Source: Mycteria americana (taxonomy: Eukaryota; Chordata; Aves; Ciconiiformes; Ciconiidae). Taken from it: a stretch of 64,000 nt of DNA. Each line of letters opens with the position of its first letter. Within the stretch, counting starts at the first letter, position 1. Shown here piece after piece: positions 1 through 14,047 of this stretch. Location of the stretch: NCBI RefSeq assembly GCF_035582795.1, contig NC_134368.1:6881501-6945500 (forward strand), read 5' to 3'. Below the pieces are notes generated by a model, which was given only the letters and a program-made list of their open reading frames with translations, ran no database searches and had not been told where the DNA came from. The position numbers and the translations under genes were made by a program.

Positions 1-1048
1 TTCAAGCATTTAAGTCACAATTAGCAGACACAATATTTCAGGATATCAGTTTAGTCGCAACATTGAAACGCTGAACCAAATTTGATCTATGACATTGGCA
101 GAGATGCAACCAGCCCATTATCCTACAGCTGTATTCATCATAATTTATCTAGTCTCCATCAAACACTGCTGTGTTCACCAGGCCATGAAGGAAAGGACTA
201 TAAGCGATCCTTGAATCTGCAGCGATGATGGTTCAAGCCTAGTTTGCCCAGCAAATTTTACTGTCCCGTTTCACACACGCACAGCCAGTAAAGTTCCTAA
301 GAATAAGCACTTTAGGGCCAAAAAGATCAAGTTTTGCAGTAACAGGCTCCAGTAGTGCCAGACCAGCTGTACATTCAGCTCCCAAAGACGCTGCCAAAGC
401 AATAGCAACCAGGTCTGGAGCAAGGGAGGGCTCACCCACAGCTTTCTTACAGGTGAGACACTGCTCTGCTATTTACACCATTCCTCCCTCGCAGAACAAA
501 CAGCCACTAAGCACCAAAAAAGAGGGGGAAAAATACCTTTAACTGTTAGGGAACACTCTTTCTCCTCTTACCTCTATCCCTCCAAGACCAACGTGGCATT
601 TCAGAGAGGGGCTGCTAGAGGACAGAGAGGATATTTGGAGGATGTTACTGGGTGACAGAGTAGCTCTTGAGGGCTCAGACTCTTAAATGAGCTCACCAGC
701 AAATCAGAGCTCCTTCAGAGTCAGCTTCAGGTGCAGCTGAAAGACTGGCACAGGTGAAGTAGATGGGGCTAAAACCGCCTATCCAGATGCACGTCCTGCT
801 TGGGCTGCAATTGCACCTGTCTCCACTAACAGGGGTGCAAGGGGTCCTCACCTCTGAGCTACACACCCCTCCTGAGTCCTCCTAATTGCACCTCGCAGCC
901 GGCCGAGGCGTGAAACTCCCCTCCCCATCCGCTTCTCCTGACTTTATTTCAGCATGGCCACCAACTTCACATGCATTTTAGATTAAGTCATCAGAAAGGA
1001 CTAAAAGCACATCTGGCACTTCTTGCTATAGCACTGGTGTCACCATGT
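1..1048. other. Intergenic, nothing recognised
   Basis: No exon with convincing splice sites and no repeat family is recognised. The open frame at 239-439 (minus) lacks a usable acceptor and is not supported. Confidence 0.6.
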
Positions 1049-1053
1049 CTATC

Positions 1054-1203
1054 TGTCGTGGTTTAGCCCCAGATGGCAATTAAGCACCAGCCAGCCGCTC
1101 GCTCACCTTCCCCCCCTCTCCAGTGAGATGGGGGAGAGAATCGGAAGAGCAAAAGTAAGAAACCTTGTGGGTTGAGATAAAGACAGTTTAATAATTGGAA
1201 CAA

Positions 1204-1261
<58 letters not shown>

Positions 1262-1662
1262 TGTGATGAGTAGGAAAACAACAAGAGAGTGAGTGAGGAG
1301 CAAAACCCAGGAGAAAAAAAAAAAAAACAGTGATACAACCACTCCCCACCTGCCGACCCATGCCCAGCCAGTCCCCGAGTAGCGATCGCTACCCCCTGGC
1401 CAACTCCCCCCAGTTTCTATACTGAGCATGACGTTGTATGGTATGGAATAGCCCTTTGGCCAGTTTGGCTGTGCCCCCTCCCAGCTCCTTGTGCGCCCGG
1501 CAGAGCATGGGGAGCTGAAAAGTCCCTGACCAGTGTAAACACCACTTAGCAACAGTCAAAACATCAGCGTGTTATCGCATTATTCTCATCCTAAATCCAA
1601 AACACAGCACTATACCAGCTACTAGGAAGAAAATTAACTCTATCCCAGCGGAAACCAGGACA
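1054..1662 (-). mobile_element. ERV solo LTR, family A copy 1 (609 bp)
   Basis: The plus strand starts TGTCGTGGTTTAGCC and ends GAAACCAGGACA, so the element is antisense. It is flanked by a perfect 5-bp target duplication CTATC (1049-1053 and 1663-1667). It contains a (TAA)n run at about 1204-1260 and an AACGTCA...TATAG core (minus strand). There is no internal retroviral sequence, so it is a solo LTR left by LTR-LTR recombination. A 5-bp duplication suggests an ERVL-like origin (inference). With copy 4 it shares the segment reading GGGGACTGGCTGGGC. Confidence 0.92.
1204..1260. repeat. (TAA)n microsatellite inside LTR copy 1
   Basis: About 19 uninterrupted AAT units. It produces spurious poly-Tyr and poly-Ile reading frames on the minus strand. 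Confidence 0.95.
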
Positions 1663-1667
1663 CTATC

Positions 1668-4600
1668 TTAGCCCACACTAACACTGGACTCTTCCAGCCT
1701 GAAAGGTACTACTGGAATTATAGACATCATACACTGGGCATGGCACTCACAAAAAGAGAGCTATAAAGGGACTACTCTCACAAAAGTGCATCTCATTAAA
1801 AGAAGCATTTCCCCCTCTCCCTGAAAAAAAAAAAACCTAAATGGTTGAAAGGAGAGAAACAGAAATAGGAATCAAAGAAAAAACATCAAAAAAATACTAG
1901 GACTGGTTCGTTGTCTGGCAGTCACTGATGAGATGAATAACAAGGTAGAAAAAGAAGAGTAAAAACTAACCCCAAAGCATTCATGAGGATGTGCCTAGTG
2001 AGACTAAGGTGTTGCTGACAAATAAGCTGCATGCAAAGGTACATAACTGCATTGCACAGAGCAGATCCTGTGAAGCAAATTTATTCCCTTCATCTTCCCA
2101 TCCTCATGGGCCTCTACACGCCTCCTGAGCCTTCCCACTCCTCTGTCCATGAGCTCTGAGCAAAGTCATGGACAAGAGGCAAAGCCAAGACTGCTGGGTC
2201 TCTCTTCCCCTTGGCCTCCTATGATTCAGCCCAAAGAGGCAGCACATCACTGCCCCCTGCTTGGTTACCTGATTGGGGCTGGCTGAACAACCACTGCCGT
2301 CATTCTCCATCCACCTGCACCCGCCTCCTGAAATGGAAAAGAGATCTTGAAGCCAAGCCGTTCATCCTGCCATATGGTGCTCTAGACGTTTGCCTCTCGT
2401 GTGAGCGTGCACTGACCCTCTTCCACGCTGGGCGAGAAGATGTCTGCAGCCTGAACCCAGACTTCTTGGTATCCATCAACACCCTCTGTCTCTGAGCTGT
2501 GCCATTCCCTGCTGGGCACGAGCCATCTGGACTGTGACATCTTCACACTGTTGATATGGATGTCTCCGAGCTCTTAAAGCAACGGATGCCCTGTCCAAGT
2601 CTCTACATGTGACCAAAATGACCTACTTTCCCCACTCGTCTGGATCTAAAAGTCTTGTAAACAGGTTGCACAGAGCCTATTTCTGGCTTGGCAAATGCAT
2701 GCTCTTCTCCACAGTGGACTTTTTTAACTGATGGTGCTTACGATGATTTATGGGTTTCCAAGAGCCAAAGTCAAATCACATCACTGGCTTGTTTTTGTAT
2801 TACTGTTCATGAAGCCCATTCAAAGCTCAATTCAAAGGGCATCTATAAGCAGTTGGTAAAGAGCTGGAACTCCTACTGTAATAAATGAGTCATTTCTCAG
2901 TGGAAAATGAAAAACTTACCATGTCAGCAAGATGACTGCACATGGTAGAGCATTGAGAGAAAGATGAAATAGGATTAAGGGAATGGAAATACAAGGACAT
3001 CTTAAGAGAAACAGAGAGATTAAAATACACGGATGGAAAGAGCCTCAGATGGAGTTGTTCTTATGAAGTTCTTCAAAAGCTCCAGAGCTTCAGAATGAGA
3101 GAAAATAATCCAGTTTATAAAACTACTTTGCACCTCCCTCCCCACCAAGCTTGCTTCAGAGACTGGATGGCCAGGTGCAGAAGAGGTGGTGCAGGGAGCC
3201 TCAAAGGCAAACAGGTCTTGTAGACATATTGATCCATGCATCGGGTAAACCTGCCAAGTCAGGACGTTATTTTCTAGAAAGTACTTGGCTCAGAGCAGAC
3301 TGGATGGCAGATGGGGCAGGTTTCCACGTCAAGTTCAGTCCACCAGCCTAGTACCATCATTCTCCAAGAGAGCAAGGATCCAGGTAGGAGCATTCAAAGT
3401 ATGTATGCTAGGGAAAGGAGTCAGGAATATTTTTGTTTTCTTGCTGGACTGTCCATAACAAGTTTTTGATCCTTAAGGACAAAAATTGCTCTTGCACTGG
3501 GCGATGCCAGCCTTTCCTAAGCCACCTAGCACTCCTGCCTGATGTTTGGTTAGAAAAGTACTAAGTGGCCTTAGCTTTGAGCTAAATCTGAGCTAGGCTA
3601 CATCAGCGTCCATGCAGTCAGGGAAGTAAACTGCTCTACGGGGGTTGCCAAATCAGAGCCAGGCAATCATCTGTCTCATACACAGTTCTAACAGCATCAA
3701 GGATGAAGGTAGGCAACCTTCACAGTTGGCAGTCACACACTGTTGCTCACAGAAGGAAAGATTTCTTTCCAGGACAGACCAAAGCTTGCTAACTTAGAAG
3801 CCAAGGCACAAAGGTTCATCTGCCTCTCAGGCAGGGCTCAGCTGGGGTAGTTCAGTCTAATTTAAAATAATGAGGTGTTAAAACCACCACTGGCTCCTAG
3901 CCTGTTAAAAAAATATTCTTGGGCTTGCTAAAACCTTCCCCACCTCAAAGAGGAGGTCTCCACTGTGTCTACCTTTGCAGCTGCCTCCTTCCCCTCCAGC
4001 TGTCCCCAACCCAGGCATTTCTACCAGCCCTCCTGCCGTCATGGCTAAGCATTTGGAAACATGCTCCCTACTTATATTTTCAGGCCAGAGAAACCACTGA
4101 CATTTTGCTGTTCTTAAAAGTATCAGTTCCTTTAATTCACTGTGCTTTTCTCAAGAAAATATCCTGGCTGAAGTTTTTTCAAGTACTTCTGTATTTGTTC
4201 AGAGGTGTTTGCTTTCATCACTTCAAAATGTGTTTCATTAAGAGGGTCCTTGCCCTAGTATGACTAGGAAAGCCTGAGTGATAGACTCACCTTTTACAGC
4301 ATCATCTTGCATTCATTTCTTTCAACGGAGGCTTTTTCATAGGGCTGATTATTTTCATTTCCCTTCTCTAAGCTCTTCTTATTGCTACCCTGTGCTTTCT
4401 CCAACAAGGTGATCAGAGTTACGCTAGCCTCATGGTATGGTGATATTCACTGTGATATTCACAAATCTGTTCTTGATATAATCTACCATCTTGTTTGCTT
4501 CAGGGCCCTTTGTTGCCCACTAAGCAGAGCTTTTTCACAGAGCTACCAAAAATGATGACAGAAGCTTTTCCCCTACATGGTGGCTGCTGCTATAAAGCCC

Positions 4601-5923
4601 ATCACTCCATGTGGGTAGCTCAAATGGCTCTCTCCGGAGCAGGTAGCCCAGCAGATCAGCACCCAGCTCTGTGAACGCAGCATTTTTAAATTTAACACCT
4701 CAGCTCTTTTGCAATGATCATGGATGTAATCCTTCACAATTACCTCAAAGTGGCACTTCTCCCATTCAAATGATTAATCTTGTGCAGGGACTGCCAGGAA
4801 CACATCAAAGGAGGGGGAAAAAGGAGGGATAAAAGAAGAAAGAGATAACTAAAAGGAAAGAGAATACAAAGGAACTGCTGCACTATCTCCTTTGCCTCCC
4901 TGCCTCCCATATTTTTCCTCTCAGAATTATAAATATGGCCCAAAATGTGCAGGTTGTTTACAGAAAATGCTGAAATAGTTTGCAACAGAAAAGGTGATGA
5001 ATGGGTCCCAGGAAGGTGGAGCGTAGGAGTGAAGGACCCTTCAGGGCCACCGAGCTATGTTTCATGCTACCTTCCACATCGCAGTAGTTTGGCTTCTTGC
5101 CCCTCCTTTCTCATTTCCCACTGTAGAGTGAGCCAGAACATGATTGTTTTCTTCATATTTCTAGTTTCAGTATACCCATGTCCGGCCTCTACCCACCTGT
5201 CCTTGCATCACTATTGTCACTTCAGAAGCTCTTTTCCTTCCTTTTCCATCCCCGCCAATGATCGCCAAACAACTTGGACCAATGGTCCATAGTCAAGATC
5301 AGGGCTCTTCTCACAGACAACCACTCACCTCCATACTCACACCTGGAGTAGAAAACACTGTGGATGTTGTTGCATCAATGATTCTGCACTAGCAGGCTGA
5401 TCATGCTCTATGGACCAGCATTTTGAAAGTTCTTCCCTAGACAACAGCACTCAACCATCACATTCTCTCTAAAACACTTGGCGTTCCAAAGCACACTCTT
5501 TTGGCCACCTTGCAGACAACCCATTCTCCTTTCCTGCAGCCATCCTAGCTGACATTCTCTACGTGTCTTCAGTTTAATGTCATCTCCTGAGCATGAGTAC
5601 TTTAGTCATGATAAGGACTCGCCATACTATTTACAAGGGTGTTTATGCTCCCTCTCCTGGAAGTACAGCTTGCGAACACTAGTGTCCTCTTTATGGCTGC
5701 ATCATACCAATGGCCTGGCCAGATACTGCCATTAACCTAGACACTCCTGTACCTCTTTCTGTGCCATAGCATTTGGGTTTTGAGAAGGTTGGTCCTTGTC
5801 CATGAAGAGAACTGCTGAATAAATCTTTATCCCACCTGTGCTCTTTGGTCCCCTTATCTAATATCAAAGACTTGTCTTCACAATGTAGCTGTGATTTAAA
5901 CAATAGGTATCAGAACACACTTG
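1668..5923. other. Intergenic, nothing recognised
   Basis: Unique-looking sequence between LTR copies 1 and 2 with only short scattered open frames in every phase. I see no splice-bounded exon, RNA gene or repeat family. Confidence 0.6.
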
Positions 5924-5928
5924 CTGTA

Positions 5929-6498
5929 TGTGCTGGTTTTGGCTGGGATAATTTTCTTTACAGTAGCTGGTATGGGGCTATGTTTTGGATTTGTGCTGAA
6001 AACAGTGTTGATAACACACTGATGTTTTAGTTGTTGCTAAGTAATGTTTGCACCAGGCAAGGACTTTTCAGCTTCCCATGCTCTGCCAGGTGCAGAAGAA
6101 GCTGGGAGGGGGCACAGCCAAGATGGTTGATCCAAACTGGCCAAAGGGCTATTCCATACCATATGATGTCATGCTCAGTATATAAAGCTGGGGAAGAAGA
6201 AGGAAGGGGGGGAGGTTTGGAGTGATGGCGTTTGTCTTCCCAAGTAACCGTTATGCGTGATGGAGCCCTGCTTTCCTGGAGATGGCTGAACACCTGCCTG
6301 CCCATGGGAAGGAGTGAATGAATTCCTTGTTTTGCTTTGCTTGTGTGTGCGGCTTTTGCTTTACCTATTAAACTGTCTCTATCTCAACCCATGAGTTTTC
6401 TCACTTTTACTCTTCCGATTCTCTCCCCCATCCCACCAGGAGGGAGTGAGCAAGCAGCTGTGTGGGGCTTAGTTGCCGGCTGGGGTTAAACCATGACA
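5929..6498 (+). mobile_element. ERV solo LTR, family A copy 2 (570 bp)
   Basis: The element is in sense orientation, beginning TGTGCTGGTTTTGGC and ending AAACCATGACA. Flanks CTGTA and CTGTC are a 4-of-5 match, so the target duplication has one later change. Inside are a TGATGTCA CRE-like site (6164-6171), a TATATAAA box (6179-6186) and an ATTAAA poly(A) signal (6367-6372). It has the same subfamily layout as copy 3. Confidence 0.9.
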
Positions 6499-6503
6499 CT
6501 GTC

Positions 6504-9500
6504 CAAGTTTCTTATATACTGGCATAGGGGCAATCTTCCACGCTTCTCAGTGAGTAAACTTTTCAAGAATGAAGAGATGTGGCAACAAATAAATCAGGTG
6601 CAGAAGTAGCAGGGTGAAGGGAGGTGAAGAGCTTTGTGGCTCCTTGCTAGCATGACCTGTTGCGACACAGGTACTTCACACCCCATGACATGATTGAACA
6701 CCTGGACAGTCCCTGAAAATTGACAGTACAGACAGATCCAGCCCTGTCTAAATCTGACTGTCTTCGTGCAGCTCTCCTGGCAGGAACCAAGCACCTACAC
6801 AGAAGGTGAGATGGCAGCACAGGATTGATGAGGAACGGAAATTTTAACACCAAACCAGTCTGAAGCCAGCATGACTGAAAGAGGAATGCAGAGTCCTTAT
6901 CCAAGACAGGAGGGAAACCACTGATGCAGACTCTCGCAGAGAAGAGAAAGGTGAAATCTTCCAAAAGCATGTAAAAATCCACCACAACCAGTGGCCATCC
7001 AGTTATCCTACAGTGCCTACTTCTACGTCCTGTTTGCTGCAAGGTCCATTCTTGCCGTGCCAGCCTTGTAGGTGTGCATAAAGATAGCTGTGTCCTCACT
7101 AACTTGGTGTTTGGAAGATTACCAAGTCCCCTGCGCTGGTTCAGGGTGCTTCAGCAGAGAACATGGTAGGGTCTTACCAGTCCCTCATGCTCAGGAAATG
7201 AGCTGAAATACAGGAGCTCCTGGAACTCATGTTTTCTCGGGATCTTGGCACAGGCAGCTTTGCAGTACTCCAGACAACAGGCTCTGAAGGGATGGATCAC
7301 TTCAGATAAGATAATCTGCGAAGATGTGACCACAATGCCTACTAGCTAACTGTGGGAAACAGCTTTTCCGGTCACTGATGTGATTTCACTATGAGGCCAG
7401 AACGTGTGCGGAGGTCATCAGGAATGAACAGAACCTGAAGCCCTAGCGTTATCTGGGCCTCAGCAAAGTGTGATTGTCTGACGGGTTTGCTGAACTGGCT
7501 GCCCTCGTCAAAGAGAGGCAAAGGAATACATTTGTCTAGTTCTGGTCCAGTCTAGTGGATCTCATCCCCCAAACCACTGAAGTCAATGGGAACATCTCCC
7601 ATAACATCAATTCTTTGTTCCACTTTGGTCCCTGTATGGACAGCTTGTGTCACGAAGAACTGCAAGTGTGTAAAACACACAGAGACAGGGACAAGCCCTT
7701 TAATATCTCATTTATATCTTCCTGAGGTGTAGAGTTAACCAATGAAAGAAAAGCCACGAAATCCACTGGACAGACTTTTGCAAATGCCACCTTCAGAGAG
7801 GATGGGTCTAGGGAGTAAAAGTGAGCCTGAAGCAGAAGCACAACTTTCATGTTAACTGTGGTGGGCAAGAGCAACTGGAGTTGCCCTGGGATAAAGTGTT
7901 GGTAGACTTTGGTTAAAGCCCTCCAAGAACAGTTATAAATGTTACAAATCCAGACCACTATTTTGCATGCTTTGCAGGCTCAAACAAAACAAAGCACACA
8001 TTAGGAGTGAGCCCTGGGATGATATATTGAAGTCTGCACAATAGAAATTATTTAACAGGTGTGTGGGTGTTAAAAGCCAGGAAGAACCGTCATGGCCATT
8101 GAGTGCGACCTCCTGAACCATGGGCCAAAGTATTTTAGCAAACACCTCTTTGCAATGATCATTTTTCTCATAAATGCAGAAGCATTGCAAAATACCTTCA
8201 GAATTTGAGATACTTTAAGATCTTAACCCCTTAAGAGGATGCCAGTGTAGGAAAGAGGCACCGAAATCCTTTTGCAGACCCAGGTGCTTGCTTATTAACC
8301 ACAAAAGGAAAAAGGAGACCCCAACTACGATTCAGGACCTCAGAGAAAAGCCTTTTCTTCTCCAGCCATCCCTGTTCCCTCCACAGGGCTCATAACCTGT
8401 GAATAAGGCTGGGTCTGGAGCTGACATCAAACTGAAAAGGGCTGTAATAGACTCAAATAACTTCTTAAATATCTTGGTGATAAAATGTGGCACAACATAC
8501 CCTTTACGTCACAGCCTCAGGAGGAATTTGAAAACACTTCTAATATTTTGCCAATTGAATAAATGTATTAATAGCTGAACACAAAAAGACAGACTGATCA
8601 CACTGGTCTGGCAGAGCAGACCTCCTCAACAACAGTGGAGCACAGAACCACAGGTGCTGGTCACTTTGGTCAGACAGGCAGCTTGACAGACAGACTCACA
8701 AAGGAGGAAGGTAGTTAATGGACATATCCTTCTCTATGTCAAAATTCACACACACCCCTTTTACTTTTAATTCAATAACGTTAAAAATGGGATTCAGCTC
8801 CAGACACACCTACATTTTGGCATCCAGATACAGGAGTTAGCTGGTTGTTTAAGCTAAGTCTCAATGGAGATCTAAGGGTCAAGTTAGCAACCAGCTGATG
8901 CCAGTTTGGATGTTCCAGGCTGCCCTCCCTGGCCTCCATCTGCTCTCCTTTAGCCCATGAGTCTTCCATAGATGCTGTATCGTATTCACAAGCCCCATAT
9001 GGAAGTTTTGGCTACTTGGCATCTCCATGTGGGAAGCTGAATGCCACTCCTACATTTGGCAAAAGCTGGATTTAGGTGACTGAATCTGGAGCTGAGCAAA
9101 AACATTCTCTTCCCCTTCTGCACCAACTGTTGAAACCGTCAAATCTCTCTTCTCCTTCTGCTCCATCTTACCACCTCCTGAAATCCCATCTAAAGAATCA
9201 TTTGCTAGTTTGTAATGTTTCTAAAGAGTTTTCAGGCTCTTTAGGGGAAAAAAAAAATCAATTACTAGATAAATCAATTACTAGATAAATCATTAATAAC
9301 CAGGATACCAATACCCTTATTCCTGATGAGCAGGATTTAAGCTGTCCCATCTGTGGAAGTAGTGGTTCAAATCTAGGTCTGTTTCTTCAATATTTTGCAC
9401 AAGAGGGCTTTGCCAGGCCATAAGAAAGAGAGCAGGAATGGTTTGATGCAAACAGTAGGTGAACCAGAGGTCATCGATGGCTCAAATGAGTCATCAGACT

Positions 9501-12500
9501 TTGTAGCCTTCTGCCCTTGAGGGACCTTCTGCTACCTGGGATAATTGGCATTTATTAGCTGTTCTTTAGAGCCGCATCTGTGGAGAACATAATTTTCAAA
9601 TCCTAAGGCTGGAATTCACTTCTCTAATCAGGAAGAGACACGTAAAACAAATAAGTGAACAGGATAAAAATATTCACAAATCAAATGCCAACAAGCTGCT
9701 AATCTCACCCCCTCTTTAATCACCTGGTTCATTTAGCTAAGTCAAACAATGCTCTCACTGGAAAGAGTCCAGGCTGCACGGTCTTCGCAAAATCTCCACA
9801 AACCTGAGCTCTCAGGGTACATAACGTTGGGTATTTGTGGAGCCACCTGGGAACAGGGTGTTTTATAGACCTGAAAGGAGCCAGAAACTTTGGTGTGCTT
9901 TTCACATGGGCTCACGGCCAAGAGCAGCCTCCCCTACATCACCTTTCCCTCCCCAGGAAACTTCCAGCTAACCATCCTCTTTGCCTGTGAAGGATTGATG
10001 TGGGGGAATTACTGGGCAAAGAGAAAAGCTTTTAAACTTGCAATGATTTCTTTGTGCAGAAGGGTGCGTGCGGGCTATCCCTTTCCCTTGTTACAGTGCA
10101 GGCACAGAAGCAGGTTAGAAAGCAACAAAGTGCAGTTCTTCACGTGGAAACCATCTCTTGCCACCAGGTAACCCTCAGACCTGAGGTAGCTGACTCACTT
10201 CGACTGAAGAGGTGTGGTCAGGAAAGTAACTTTTCCATGTTCAGATCCTCTCGGGAACTTTGGCCAGGTTGCTTAATGGCTTCAAAGACAGGAAACTGCT
10301 GCAAGGGTTAGAAGGGTCCTCAAACCTCCAACTCTTTAACCCTCTAAAAAATTGTTTCCTTGCTTATGCACTTGCCAAAAGGAAATCTGCAAAAGGGTTT
10401 TATGGCTACACCCATCTCCAAAATACGCAGTGTAGTTCACCTGATTTAAGTTTCTGAGCTGCTTAGGTTGCAGGCAAGCCAGGTTGCCAGGCTTTTCTCC
10501 ACAGCGCTGGGGTAAGAGCTACCAGACTGCCACTCCCAATGAAGGTATGGTCATTGCAATAGGCTGGCAACCTCACAGGGACACTTGCCTCCTGGAGCTA
10601 GACATTTAAAGCACAGAATTAAATGACAAGGCACGCAACAAGAACTTGAGAGATGGCAGTACGGCTTTTGGTCCGAACTTTAGGTTGACTTTCTCTAATC
10701 CAAACCATCTTCAAGCTCCTGCATGACTGACATTCAGGTGATCCTTATAGTCAAGAGAAATGAAACAAACCCCAGTTCATTACAACTATCCTCTGAAAAA
10801 AAGTAGTTTCAAGCTGTAAATCCCAGCACACAGACTCTAACAACATAAAAACAATCTATCCAGGAGATGTTCTCCCCATCCTGCTAGCATTATTCACACA
10901 TTAAATCAGAACTGACAATGCAATCTTTTCAGCTGAGCTGTTCCCATTCTTCTTTTTTTATCATGATGAAATAATTCCCCCTTTTAACAACTTCCAAATG
11001 TTCATACTGATGCATTATTGAAGTGACAATGCAGATTTCCAAGAGCATGATGTGCTTGATTGTTTTCAAAGCAGTAAATAGACAGGATGTTAATGAATTG
11101 GAGAAATATTAAAAATTTGCTTTGCAAAAGGAAATGTTTTTAACTATATAAACCGTTGCAACAACTATTGATTGCATTTCCACCACAACAAGGCAGGCGG
11201 AGGCTGATTTATGACAGCAACCCACCCTAACTATCTAACCAGATTTAATATAGTTGCCATCCCATGACACAATGATGTATACTTTTGTGGCAATCGAGAA
11301 AATAATTTGCAAGGAGTAACAGTTCGTTCTTCAGCCATCAGCCGTAAAGCTGTCAGGGGAGGGTCTCCAGCGCCGTGTGTGGGACAGTGATGTAGCGAGG
11401 AGGACTCATGGGCTGGGGGGAGAACGGGGGGATCTCAAATTTATGGATATGAGCATTTTCAAGAGACTGTGTTGTTACTGGTTTTATTTTAACTATAAAC
11501 CAAAGGTAACAAAGTCTCCATAAGAATACGCAGTGTTTACCAAACCTCACTTTTCACCGTCTGACAATAAAATTCCAATGGGGCCTTAGTGTGTAAGTTG
11601 ACAATGTAGTATTTACTTGTCTGGAGATAGCTGGGAAACAGCTTTCCCTCTGGGAATCCTGAGGTCAAGTTTAAGGAGGGAAGAGGAAGGTAGAAGGAAA
11701 GTTCCTGTCCACTTCTTTTCCTTCTTCACATGTAACATTCCGTTTCTAGCTAAAGCTGAGCGAAACTCTAATAGCAAAATACTGAAGTCATGGCAAAAAC
11801 ACAATCTCGTCCAGCCTGAAATGCTTTACAAGGTTTCTTTGAGCATTTTTGCCTGGAGAGGATCTGAGGGCCCCCAAAAACTGACGGAGAAAGAAACAGC
11901 CCTTCCCTCATACCCAGCTGCCACTCTGTGTCACCCGAGGCAGAACTACCTCAGCAGAAGGGACTCAGATACTTGGATGGAGGTGGCTGACGCACGAAGC
12001 CTGGTGGCCCCTTGCTTCATGGGCGACAGCAGAGATGGGGCACCGACATCGCCAAAGCGCTTCATGGGGCTGGTTCTGGAAAGGCTGTCCACAGCATCTC
12101 CTCGGGAGGGTCGGCTAGAGAGGATCTTGCCAGGGAAACAGAGCCAAAGGGATAAGGGGAGGGCAACAGCATGACTTACGTGCCTTAAGGAAGAACACTA
12201 TTGTTCACAGGCTGCTGAGACACAAAAAATTGTGCAGGAGATGCCCTGAGATACACACATGGCTTTGTAGATCCAGCCACCTCCTTCACTCTTGGGCTGG
12301 CAGGGTTATAAGGAAGCTCCCACTGGAAGAGAAGCCTGTTTTCTACCCAGTCCTCATTAAGTGTCTCACACAAGAGAATTTCCACCGATTTAACATAAGC
12401 AGAGCTAATAAATACCTTGACAAGCATTTTTTTCTGCACTTCAACCTAGACTGCGTTAAATAGGTGAGCAGTAAATACAGACAACCCTCCTTCCCCTCCA

Positions 12501-14042
12501 CCATTCCCCTGCTGCCTTCCCTATTCGGTCTCTGAGGCTCTCCAACACTCCCATTTCATGAGGGTTTGGGGTTTTTTCTTTCATTTTTACACATTATTAC
12601 ATCACCCCCATTTGTGGTACACTGGCTTCTCCACCAAATCTCAAAGTAAATCTGATCCACAGGAGCACTAATACATCCAGAGATGCTCCAAGCAAACTTC
12701 AAGGTGGAAAGCAGAGGACAGGAGGACTGCAGGTGCCGCTTCAGGCTGAATGACTGGCACTGCAGCAGGTTTCCCTAGGGAAAAATCCATGTGTGCAGCC
12801 TCTAAGGATGCCTTATTTGCTGGGAGCAAAAAAAAAATGAACAAACAACAACAAGAAACCCTAAAGTTAACCACAGAACACAGCCCCTGCTGGAAACAAG
12901 CTGAGCATATTTTCTTTAGTTGACTAATTCTTGTTTATTTTTTGAAGGCTGCTGCTATAAAATTCACAATCCAATTACAATTTCCAGGCTGAAAGAATGG
13001 CTTCTAATTATATTGTTTCCCCTCATTGCTAGAATCATTGCAAGAAAGAGTGGATTAATGCTGTATGATTTCGTTCCCTGTACAAGAATTGGATCTCAGG
13101 GTTCTCAAATGATTTATAAAAGACACATTAAATAAACTATTAACAGTGTTTTTGCAACAGAAATGGGCTGTACCATAAACAGGACAAATTGAAAAATATG
13201 GATTTGCTGCTGTGTTCCAATGCATCAGAAATGAGGATCACACAGCGCATACTGAGTATAAACGGTATAAACTTGAAATTGGAAGGAAAACTCGGGTGAC
13301 ATTTGAAACGTGGGACTGGGCTTCAGGAGAGCTGGCTTGGTGTCTGGCCTGGCAGAAACCTTCAACGTGACTTTGGGTAAGTCACTTGGCCAAGGGGAGG
13401 AGGAGCGCATGTCCAGATAGAGCCAACCTAGTTGTCCTCCCGGTGTAGCTGTCTCCATGTAGGTGTGAAGGTGTGAGCCTTGGGTGTCTAAGTTTCTGTT
13501 ATAATCAGTAGAGATCAATGATCAAATGTGAATCAATGATCAAACGTGTCTATGTGACTGTTTCAGAGGTTCTGCTGTCCTTGCCTTGTTTCTCACGTGC
13601 GTTCCACAAGCACCCAATTCTGCCATGTGTCTAAACTTTGGGAGATGGATACGGATCTCGCCCCAAATTCCATGTTTCAGGACAGGGCTGAACCAGAGTT
13701 TAGGCTGGTTATCTATGAAGCTTCAGCTGGATTTACTCCCAATTCATCTATCCTGTGGGAAAGAAAAAAAATTTAGTGCCTGTCTTGAACAAACATAACA
13801 GTTGCCTACAGAAAGATAAATAAAATATATCCAGTTAAAATGACTGAAATGATTGGAGACTAAACCTCCCGCCTATTGCTTCTGCTCCTTGCAGCTACAG
13901 CTAGTTAATAGCAAGACTTGCAGTCTGAAAGCAGAGTCTGAAAGCAGAACAAGAAAGGAGAGGACGACCTTGGCAAGACACAGTCCTTCAGGCTGTGAAT
14001 CCTTCAGAGACACTTTTACATGCAGGTGCATGCACACATCTG
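6504..14042. other. Intergenic, no gene seen
   Basis: Open frames are short or of random composition; the longest, 11617-12174 plus, has no family motif. AT-rich stretches at about 10900-11300 and 12900-13140 have the homogeneous look of conserved non-coding DNA, but conservation cannot be judged from one sequence. The small tandem repeat at 9255 is listed separately. Confidence 0.55.
9255..9292. repeat. 16-bp tandem repeat, 2.4 copies
   Basis: AAATCAATTACTAGAT occurs at 9255-9270 and 9271-9286, followed by a six-base partial copy. Replication slippage is the likely cause. Confidence 0.95.
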
Positions 14043-14047
14043 TCTCC

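Noticed and set aside
239-439. 66-codon minus frame with a protein-like composition
   Set aside because: No usable acceptor or donor at its edges and no family recognised.
1063-1552. Frames with poly-Tyr and poly-Ile
   Set aside because: Produced by the (TAA)n run inside LTR copy 1.
11617-12174. 185-codon plus-strand open frame
   Set aside because: No recognisable motif, no splice evidence, composition like random moderately GC-rich DNA, no neighbour exons.
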